Positions 8,247 through 13,250 of a stretch of 13,250 bases of DNA are shown in pieces. Below the pieces are notes generated by a model. It did not search any database. It was not told the DNA's origin and saw only the letters and a program-made list of their open reading frames with translations. The stretch is from CAYLQD01 sp043819695 (GTDB taxonomy: Bacteria > Planctomycetota > PUPC01). How positions within the stretch are numbered: the first letter of the stretch is position 1; the number at the start of each line of letters is the position of its first letter. Location of the stretch: positions 1-13,250 of the forward strand of contig JBDREM010000147.1 of NCBI GenBank assembly GCA_043819695.1, given 5' to 3'. The translations under genes were made by a program, and so were the position numbers.

Positions 8247-8316
8247 ATCCTAATCGCTGTTTCGTAAGTGCCGCTGCCGAGTAGGATTACGATTACGATT
8301 ACGATTAGGATTAGGA
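8225..8316. repeat. GATTAC/GATTAG hexamer foldback
   Basis: The right arm has three GATTAC followed by two GATTAG hexamers (8285-8314). The left arm (8225-8255) holds the same kind of hexamers in inverse orientation (GTAATC, then CTAATC), so the two arms can pair around a loop of about 29 nt. The tandem hexamers look like telomere-type repeats but lie in the middle of a chromosomal gap. It is not a CRISPR array, because there are no unique spacers. Confidence 0.75.
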
Positions 8317-8397
8317 CAAGGAAGCCGTCGGGCCGCCCGTTGTCTCTGGCGGCGGATGATCGGGCTTAATTAGTGCCATTGTGATTTGTCAGGCTTT

Positions 8398-8417
8398 CCC
8401 ACGGCTCACGCCGTGGG
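8398..8417. repeat. Perfect 8-bp hairpin, REP-like
   Basis: CCCACGGC (8398-8405), loop TCAC, GCCGTGGG (8410-8417), followed by CTAACGG. It is a short GC-rich palindrome of REP type, 34 nt before the start of the glycoside hydrolase gene and just outside the 11-bp direct repeat. It could affect translation or transcription of that gene, but there is no U tract for a terminator. Confidence 0.55.
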
Positions 8418-8451
8418 CTAACGGCAGCGGCCGAGTCGGAGGAGGAACACC

Positions 8452-9483
8452 GTGGCAGAAGCGAGATGGACGTGCGAGCAGGCGCGGGAATGGTACGGCC
8501 GGCAGCCGTGGCTCGTCGGCTGCAATTTCCTGCCGAGCACGGCCGTGAACGACGTCGAGATGTGGCAGGCCGAGACGTTCGACACCGAGACCATCGGCCG
8601 CGAACTCGGCTGGGCCGCAGGTCTCGGCTTCAACTCGCTCCGCGTCTTCCTGCAATACCTCGTGTGGGACGCGGACCCGGCCGGCTTCCTCGAGCGCTTC
8701 GAGCGGTTCCTCGAACTCGCCGGCTCGCACGGCATGACGACGATGCCGATCCTCTTCGACGACTGCACCCACGCGGGCTACGAGCTTCACCTCGGCCCGC
8801 AGGAGGATCCTCTTCCCGGCGTCCACAACTCGCGCTGGGTGCCGAGCCCCGGCAGGAAGATCGCATCGGACAAGGGCAATTGGCCGCGGCTCGAGGAATA
8901 TGTCAGGGACGTGATCGGCCGCTTCGCCCACGACTCCCGCGTCATCGTCTGGGACCTCTACAACGAGCCGGGCGCCTGCCCGGACTTCGATCCGAAGGAA
9001 CTCCTGAGCGCCTCGTTCGACTGGGCGCACGACGTCCGGCCCGACCAGCCGCTGACGGCCGGGCCCTGGCGCGGCAAGCTGTGGGAGGCCGAGCTGGACA
9101 CGGTCAAGCAGGAGGACGAACTGGCCGCGATAATGATCGACCGGTCGGACGTCATCAGCTTTCACAGCTACCTCGGGCCCGAGATCGTGGAGCAATGGAT
9201 CAGGAATCTCGCCGCGTGCGATCGGCCGATGCTCTGCACCGAGTGGATGGCCCGCGGCCCGCGCGGCAGCACGTTCCAGGCCGTGATGCCCGTGTGGAAG
9301 CGCGAGAAGGTCGGCTGCTACAACTGGGGCCTCGTGGCCGGGCGGACGCAGACGTACATCCCGTGGGGCAATCCTTCGGGCGAGCTCGAGCCGGAGGTCT
9401 GGCATCACGACATATTCCGCAAGGACGGCACGCCGTTCGACCAGGCCGAGATCGACGCGATTCGAGGGCTGACGGGCAAGTGA
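8452..9483 (+). CDS. GH5-like (clan GH-A) glycoside hydrolase
   Basis: A 343-residue protein starting with GTG, chosen because GGAGGAGG (8438-8445) lies just upstream. It has the clan GH-A TIM-barrel pattern: GCNFLPS near the start, GFNSLRVFLQ (59-68, strand 2), the acid/base Glu172 in DLYNEPG (strand 4), ISFHSYLG (235-242) and the probable nucleophile Glu264 in CTEWMARG (strand 7), then YNWGLVAGRTQTYIPWG. Such proteins are usually labelled cellulase-like or 1,4-beta-xylanase-like; the substrate cannot be read from sequence. There is no signal peptide, so it would act in the cytoplasm, perhaps on imported oligosaccharides. It converges with the alpha-L-fucosidase gene, and both are glycan enzymes. 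Confidence 0.85.
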   Translation: MAEARWTCEQAREWYGRQPWLVGCNFLPSTAVNDVEMWQAETFDTETIGRELGWAAGLGFNSLRVFLQYLVWDADPAGFLERFERFLELAGSHGMTTMPILFDDCTHAGYELHLGPQEDPLPGVHNSRWVPSPGRKIASDKGNWPRLEEYVRDVIGRFAHDSRVIVWDLYNEPGACPDFDPKELLSASFDWAHDVRPDQPLTAGPWRGKLWEAELDTVKQEDELAAIMIDRSDVISFHSYLGPEIVEQWIRNLAACDRPMLCTEWMARGPRGSTFQAVMPVWKREKVGCYNWGLVAGRTQTYIPWGNPSGELEPEVWHHDIFRKDGTPFDQAEIDAIRGLTGK

Positions 9484-9555
9484 GGCTCGCGTGCCGCGGC
9501 CGGGAGAAGAGACGCTGAGCGTTCGCACACTCGCCGCCGCGGCGCTGGAAATGAG

Positions 9556-9586
9556 GCGGGGCAAGACGCCGTTCGCCTCGCCCCGC
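9556..9586. terminator. Candidate hairpin between convergent genes
   Basis: GCGGGGC (9556-9562) pairs with GCCCCGC (9580-9586) across a 17-nt loop, midway between the convergent ends of the glycoside hydrolase and fucosidase genes. There is no clear U tract on either strand, so it is at best a weak bidirectional terminator. Confidence 0.35.
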
Positions 9587-9597
9587 TATGCCGCAGA

Positions 9598-10857
9598 TTA
9601 CACGCTGATGACGACGACGCCCGCGCCGAGCTTCTGCTTCGGCACCCCGGCGAACTCGATCTTCAGCATGCCCGTGTCGCAGATGCGGTCCGGGCATCGC
9701 TTCGGCAGGCCCCGCACAAGCAGCCGGTCCTTTTCCTGTTTGAACCGCAGCGTCCGGCCCTCGGGCATCAGGGCGACCGACTTGACCCTGGTCTTGAGGC
9801 CGCCGATGGCGAGCACCTCGCCCGGCCAGTTCGTGACCCAGAAATAGCCGGTCCGGCCCCTGCGAGTCCACGTGCCGCAGCCCGACCAGCCCTCGAGTCC
9901 GTCGATCCGGTCAACCTTCCCGTACATCGCCTCGCCGTACTTGCCGGTCCACTTGCCGACGGCCGTCAGGCGTTCGACCGCCTCGGGCGGTGCCGAGCCG
10001 TCCGGCATCGGGCCGATGTTCAGCAGCAGGTTGCCGCCGCCGGACGTCACCTGCTGAAGCATTTGGACGACCTTGCGCGGCGCGTGCCAATCCGAGGGCG
10101 GCGTCGGCCGCCAGCCCCAGGAGTTGTTGAACGTCATGCAGGCCTCCCACGCGCGGCCGGCGCCTTCGGCGCGGATGTGCTCCTCCGGCGTGCCGAAATC
10201 CTCGGGCAGTTGCGAGCGGTTGTTGATGATGATGTGCGGCTGAAGCTCGCGGACCATCGCGTTCATCTTCGCGCTCTCCCACCGCTCCGGGCTCTTGAGC
10301 GGCCACGAAACGTCGTACCACAGGATGTCGACCTTGCCGTAGTTCGTCATCAGCTCGCGGACGCAGCCCTGCGTGAAATCGAGGAACCGGCGCCGCGCCT
10401 TCTCATCCTTGCAGCACTTCGCGCCGTCCGGGTGATGCCAGTCCATCAGCGAATAGTAGAAGCCGATGCGGAGCCCGAACTCGCGGCAGGCGTCGACGTA
10501 GTCCTGCACGATGTCGCGCTTCGGCCCCCGCCTGGCCGCGTTGTAGCTCGTCTGCTTCGTGTTCCACAGGCAGAAGCCCTCGTGATGCTTCGTCGTCATC
10601 ACCATGTACTTCATGCCCGCCTTCTTCGCGAGCTGCGCCCATTCGCGCGGGCACCGCGCCTTCGGCTTGAACGTCTTGGCGAGCCGCTCGTATTCCTTGA
10701 GCGGAATCCGCTCGCGGTTCATCACCCACTCATGCCGCCCGAGCTGCGAGTACAGCCCGAAGTGGACGAACATGCCGAACCGCGCCTCGTGCCACCATTT
10801 CATCCGCTTCTTGCGGTCGGCCAACACAGCCTTGCTTTCCTTCACTTGCTTTGCCAT
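9598..10857 (-). CDS. Alpha-L-fucosidase, GH29 family
   Basis: A 419-residue GH29 protein, which removes terminal alpha-L-fucose from glycans by a retaining mechanism. Visible family features: WWHEARFGMFVHFGLYS (21-37), FKPKARCPREWAQLAKKAGMKYM, TTKHHEGFCLW (88-98), the probable nucleophile Asp182 in VDILWYDVSW, then FNNSWGW and GGGNLLLNIGPMPDG, followed by a beta-rich C-terminal domain (about 310-419). The general acid/base, which varies within the family, cannot be pointed out safely. There is no signal peptide (MAKQVKESKAV), so a cytoplasmic enzyme is predicted, unlike many secreted fucosidases. AAAGGAG lies about 9 nt upstream of the ATG. It faces the GH5-like gene; the PEP carboxykinase gene lies upstream on the same strand, with the second 128-bp element between. 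Confidence 0.93.
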   Translation of the reverse strand: MAKQVKESKAVLADRKKRMKWWHEARFGMFVHFGLYSQLGRHEWVMNRERIPLKEYERLAKTFKPKARCPREWAQLAKKAGMKYMVMTTKHHEGFCLWNTKQTSYNAARRGPKRDIVQDYVDACREFGLRIGFYYSLMDWHHPDGAKCCKDEKARRRFLDFTQGCVRELMTNYGKVDILWYDVSWPLKSPERWESAKMNAMVRELQPHIIINNRSQLPEDFGTPEEHIRAEGAGRAWEACMTFNNSWGWRPTPPSDWHAPRKVVQMLQQVTSGGGNLLLNIGPMPDGSAPPEAVERLTAVGKWTGKYGEAMYGKVDRIDGLEGWSGCGTWTRRGRTGYFWVTNWPGEVLAIGGLKTRVKSVALMPEGRTLRFKQEKDRLLVRGLPKRCPDRICDTGMLKIEFAGVPKQKLGAGVVVISV

Positions 10858-10913
10858 CGCAGCAAACTCCTTTCACCTGGACCGGTTCCGATTCACCCAC
10901 GCCACGCCGGCAC

Positions 10914-10942
10914 AGGATACCGGCCTTGCAGGCGTGACACAA
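10914..10942 (-). promoter_or_regulatory. Candidate promoter of the fucosidase gene
   Basis: On the minus strand, TTGTGT (10937-10942), a 17-bp spacer, then TATCCT (10914-10919). Transcription would start near 10907, about 50 nt before the ATG. The -10 lies between the inverted GCCGG (10906-10910) and CCGGC (10920-10924), a possible operator. Confidence 0.35.
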
Positions 10943-10995
10943 TCACTAATCGGGGATTTCTCAGGAAATACCGCGTACCGCCGCGCGGACAGAGC

Positions 10996-11123
10996 GGGGC
11001 TGTTGAAAAGGTCCGCCCGCTCACAGAGCGGGCCTACAAGGAGCCGCAGAACGCCGCGAAAGGGGCGTTCCTGTAGGCCGACTTTGTAAGTCGGCGGTTT
11101 CTTGCAGGTTTTTCAACGGCCCG
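10996..11123. mobile_element. 128-bp non-autonomous element (MITE-like) with nested REP pair, copy 2
   Basis: Same length as the copy at 5719-5846, with 6 differences. The inverted ends are slightly decayed (GGGGCTGTTGAAAAG at 10996-11010 against TTTTTCAACGGCCCG at 11109-11123). The flanking 5-bp direct repeat AGAGC is perfect (10991-10995 and 11124-11128) and differs from that of copy 1, so the two are independent insertions. Both internal REP hairpins are unchanged. It lies between the stop of the PEP carboxykinase gene and the predicted fucosidase promoter. Confidence 0.9.
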
Positions 11124-11171
11124 AGAGCCACGGATATAAGGTGGCTTCACGGACCGGCGGACGCGCGGGCG

Positions 11172-13064
11172 TCAGGCCATCAGCGCAAGCGGCGAAACGT
11201 AATCGCCGTGCTTCGCCCGGGCCGCGAGCAGGCGCTTGCGCTGCGCGGCCAGCACGTCGAAAAAGACCTCGGGCGTGTCGCTTACCTGCGTGCGGCAGAT
11301 TTTCTCGATTCGCTCGAGCTTCCTCAGGTTCTCCGGGATGCGGAGCGTGAACTGCTCGACGTAGTCGTCTGTCGTGTAATCCTTGCCGAGGAACTCGCGG
11401 AAGAGCCGCTGGACGTCTTCGCAGAGGGGAATGCGGCCCGTCGGCGTGGTGACGGCCCCGGCGTCGCCGTGGACGCGGAGTTCCATCCACTTCATCCATG
11501 CCCGCTTGTCCGGGATGTCGTTCAGGTATTTGCCGTCCTTGCCCTTGAGGAAGTAGTTGACGGCGAAGATGAGGGGCGGCTGGGTGAGCACTTCGCCGAA
11601 GTCGAGGTGGTTCTTGACGTACTTGCCAAGCGGGATGGAGACGAAGTCGAGGTTGGACATCGGCTGGAACATGCGGACGCCTTCCTGCCCGATGGTTGCC
11701 GCGGTCGTCTCGGACTCGAGGCCGGCGCCGGTGGTGATGACGCCGTGGGCCCAGTGGAAGGACTGGAGCACCGGGACGGACGTGTCAGAGTCGCGGCCTC
11801 CGTAGACGATGGCGCGGATCGGCACGCCGCGCGGGTCGTTTGCCCGCTCGTCCAGGTTGGCCAGTTTGGCGAGCGGGACGGTGTAGCGGGCGTTCTTGTG
11901 CGAGGGGGCGATCTCGCGGCCCTTCGGGTCCCGCTTGCCCTCGTGCCAGGCGCCCGAGTAGTTGACGCCGTCGGCCGGCAACTCGATCCCCATCCCCTGC
12001 CAGTAGGGAACGTCGTCCTTGACGAGGACGTTCGAGAAGATGACCTCTCCGGGCCGGTTGAGCACGTCGTAGATGACAGGGTCGTCCTTCGGGTTGACGT
12101 TCGCGATGACGCCGAAGATGCCGTTCTCGACGTTGACGGCGCGGGCCTCGTCGTCGATGTTGCGGATGTACGCGAGGTCGTCGCCGATGATGGTCTCGCC
12201 GGGCAGCATGGCGGTCGACGTCTTGCCGCAGAAGCTGGGGAACGCGCCGGTGAAGTACGTGACACGCCCGCCGGGGCCGTGGACGCCCATCACGAACATG
12301 TGCTCCGAGAGCCAGCCCTCGCGGTCGGCCTTGCGGATCGCGAGCCGGAGGCAGAGCTTCTTGAAAGCGATGGTGTTACCCGCGTATTGCGTGTTGACGC
12401 TGTAGACGCACTCGTCCTGGAGGTCGATGTAAATCCGACGCTTGTCTATGTGCACGGTAACGGCGTTTTCAAGCTTGCCGGCCGAGTGGAGCACGCGGAA
12501 GAACTCGGGCGAGTCGCCAATGAGTTTGAATTGCTCGTAGCCGGGCCGGAAGAGCAGGTCTTCGCTGTGGGCGACGTACGCCGAGTCCGTCAGTTGGACC
12601 CCCGAGATCGAGAAAACCGAATCGGTCGGGCCGAGCGAGAAGAAGCGGACGAACATCGGCCGCCCCGTCATCGAGCCCTCGAGATGTTCGCGGACTTCGG
12701 CCAGCCCGTCCTCGCGGTCGGCGGTGTTCAGGTTCGCGCCGAGGTGCATGCGGGGCGGGACGAGGTACTTCGTGTTGTCTTTGTCGCGCCCTTGGTCGTG
12801 GCATTCGAAGTCGCGGAACCCGTCGAAGTGGATCGTGTGGCCCTCGGTCGCGAGCGGCGCCTCCTCGCCGAGGTCGATCGCCAGCCGGCGGACCTTCGCG
12901 ATGTCCTCGGGCGAGTCGGTGACCACGACGACCGATTCGGGATTGCAGAGATCGATCGCCTCCGCGACGAACCCGTGCAGTTTCGGGTTCGGCAGCGCCA
13001 TCAGCTTCCTGAAGTTCCCGCCGTCAAGCCGCTCACGCAACACGTTCGTGTAGTCTTCAGCCAT
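11172..13064 (-). CDS. pckG: Phosphoenolpyruvate carboxykinase (GTP type), divergent
   Basis: A 630-residue protein. It interconverts oxaloacetate and PEP using GTP/GDP, the entry point to gluconeogenesis. I chose the start at 13064 (MAEDYTNVLRER) because a GAGG site lies just before it and the promoter at 13137-13165 overlaps the longer reading frame. Family features: VQLTDSAYV (156-164), FKKLCLRLA (234-242), the kinase-1a P-loop FPSFCGKTS (275-283) with the reactive Cys279, the metal-binding GDDLAYIR (294-301), NVENGIFG, IFSNV, then a C-terminal lobe with VPIRAIVYGGR and HWAHGVITTGAGLESETTAA. Some stretches differ from standard GTP enzymes (for example HDQGRDKDNTKYL at 89-101, and CGKTS rather than CGKTN), suggesting a divergent subfamily. 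Confidence 0.9.
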   Translation of the reverse strand: MAEDYTNVLRERLDGGNFRKLMALPNPKLHGFVAEAIDLCNPESVVVVTDSPEDIAKVRRLAIDLGEEAPLATEGHTIHFDGFRDFECHDQGRDKDNTKYLVPPRMHLGANLNTADREDGLAEVREHLEGSMTGRPMFVRFFSLGPTDSVFSISGVQLTDSAYVAHSEDLLFRPGYEQFKLIGDSPEFFRVLHSAGKLENAVTVHIDKRRIYIDLQDECVYSVNTQYAGNTIAFKKLCLRLAIRKADREGWLSEHMFVMGVHGPGGRVTYFTGAFPSFCGKTSTAMLPGETIIGDDLAYIRNIDDEARAVNVENGIFGVIANVNPKDDPVIYDVLNRPGEVIFSNVLVKDDVPYWQGMGIELPADGVNYSGAWHEGKRDPKGREIAPSHKNARYTVPLAKLANLDERANDPRGVPIRAIVYGGRDSDTSVPVLQSFHWAHGVITTGAGLESETTAATIGQEGVRMFQPMSNLDFVSIPLGKYVKNHLDFGEVLTQPPLIFAVNYFLKGKDGKYLNDIPDKRAWMKWMELRVHGDAGAVTTPTGRIPLCEDVQRLFREFLGKDYTTDDYVEQFTLRIPENLRKLERIEKICRTQVSDTPEVFFDVLAAQRKRLLAARAKHGDYVSPLALMA

Positions 13065-13136
13065 CACAGACCTCAAGAGCAGAGACGTTCCACCACGGCG
13101 CCCGCGGAAACGCAGAGCACGGGAGGACACGCGGGG

Positions 13137-13165
13137 ATTATACAGACGGGGTCTGGCCGCGTCAA
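13137..13165 (-). promoter_or_regulatory. Strong promoter of the PEP carboxykinase gene
   Basis: On the minus strand, -35 TTGACG (13160-13165), a 17-bp spacer and a perfect -10 TATAAT (13137-13142). The start would be near 13130, giving a leader of about 66 nt to the ATG at 13064. It lies entirely in the gap after the upstream gene stop. Confidence 0.7.
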
Positions 13166-13199
13166 CAAGGAACCGGCGATCCACAGGAAATGACGCGGC

Positions 13200-13250
13200 C
13201 TACTCGACGGAGAACTGCATGGGCCAGATGGAGCTCATCTTCATCCAGAT
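13200..13250 (-). CDS. C-terminal end of an unidentified minus-strand gene
   Basis: Reading leftward from the window edge, one minus-strand frame gives 16 codons ending VE and a TAG at 13200-13202 (residues IWMKMSSIWPMQFSVE). It fits the strand of the next gene, and the PEP carboxykinase promoter starts 34 nt beyond its stop. With only 16 residues no family can be named, and it could be chance. Confidence 0.35.
   Translation of the reverse strand: MWMKMSSIWPMQFSVE

Larger units (their letters stand above)
7989..8381. mobile_element. 393-bp non-coding element with 12-bp inverted ends and flanking 11-bp direct repeat
   Basis: The ends are CAATGGCACTAA (7989-8000) and its exact complement (8370-8381). 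Directly outside both ends is the direct repeat TGATTTGTCAG (7978-7988 and 8382-8392), as expected for a target duplication, though 11 bp is long. No open frame inside looks real. Inside is a large imperfect foldback: arms of about 54 nt at 7997-8050 and 8137-8190, both containing CGCAGAG-type tracts and an ACAACGCT tract. Next come one copy of the 60-bp dispersed repeat (8187-8246) and a GATTAC hexamer foldback (8225-8316). It may be a composite of several insertions. It fills most of the 573-bp gap between two plus-strand genes. Confidence 0.75.

Noticed and set aside
8285..8314. CRISPR array made of GATTAC-type repeats
   Set aside because: The units are tandem 6-mers with no spacers, and no cas gene is present.
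8389..9564. 391-codon minus-strand open frame opposite the GH5-like gene
   Set aside because: Shadow frame, while the plus frame has NEP and TEW motifs and a good ribosome site.
10063..11076. 337-codon plus-strand open frame opposite the fucosidase
   Set aside because: Shadow frame that also runs through the 128-bp mobile element.
13065..13184. N-terminal extension of PEP carboxykinase to 13184
   Set aside because: It runs across a strong promoter with perfect TATAAT, and the extra residues are arginine-rich with no family similarity.
11208..13193. 661-codon plus-strand open frame antisense to PEP carboxykinase
   Set aside because: It is a shadow of the high-GC gene on the other strand; its Val/Asp/Glu/Arg-rich composition has no domain pattern or ribosome site.

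Overview
The window looks like a chromosomal segment from a high-GC bacterium, most likely Planctomycetota or a neighbouring PVC-type lineage. This rests on my reading of the 16S signature, a 16S gene with no 23S gene behind it, many short dispersed foldback repeats, and carbohydrate-active enzymes without obvious polycistronic loci. The phylum is an inference; aligning the 16S gene would settle it.

Layout. Positions 1-838 hold no convincing gene, only small repeats, hairpins and pieces of dispersed elements. A strong extended -10 promoter (839-866) and a boxA-like antitermination site (907-920) lead into a full 16S rRNA gene (1088-2642). A bidirectional intrinsic terminator (2734-2770) and a fresh promoter (2792-2820) then separate the 16S gene from tRNA-Ile(GAT) (2912-2988). 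No 23S or 5S gene follows in the remaining 10 kb, so the rRNA genes are unlinked here. Next comes a plus-strand cluster: exported beta-propeller-like protein (3101-4000), four-helix membrane protein (4029-4634), glyoxalase/VOC protein (4641-5045) and cysteine-rich DUF2284 protein (5091-5609). A minus-strand exported STN-like protein (5914-6651) is divergent from a DapA-like lyase (6820-7878). A mobile-element-rich gap (7879-8451) precedes a GH5-like glycoside hydrolase (8452-9483). It converges on a GH29 alpha-L-fucosidase (9598-10857, minus), which is followed by GTP-type PEP carboxykinase (11172-13064, minus) and the tail of another minus-strand gene (13200-13250).

Metabolic reading. PEP carboxykinase is central carbon metabolism, the two glycoside hydrolases act on plant, algal or host glycans, and the DapA-like protein is an aldolase-type lyase. 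These genes are neighbours rather than one obvious pathway.

Most notable. (1) The 16S central pseudoknot carries a coordinated set of changes at near-universal positions (18-917 and 19-916 both swapped with pairing kept). (2) Two copies of a 128-bp non-autonomous element (5719-5846 and 10996-11123) each have 15-bp terminal inverted repeats, a perfect 5-bp target duplication and an internal inverted pair of 25-nt REP-like hairpins. (3) A 393-bp element (7989-8381) has 12-bp terminal inverted repeats and a flanking 11-bp direct repeat, and contains modules seen elsewhere in the window. (4) tRNA-Ile has C at position 55. I found no CRISPR array, transposase gene or recognisable defence system.
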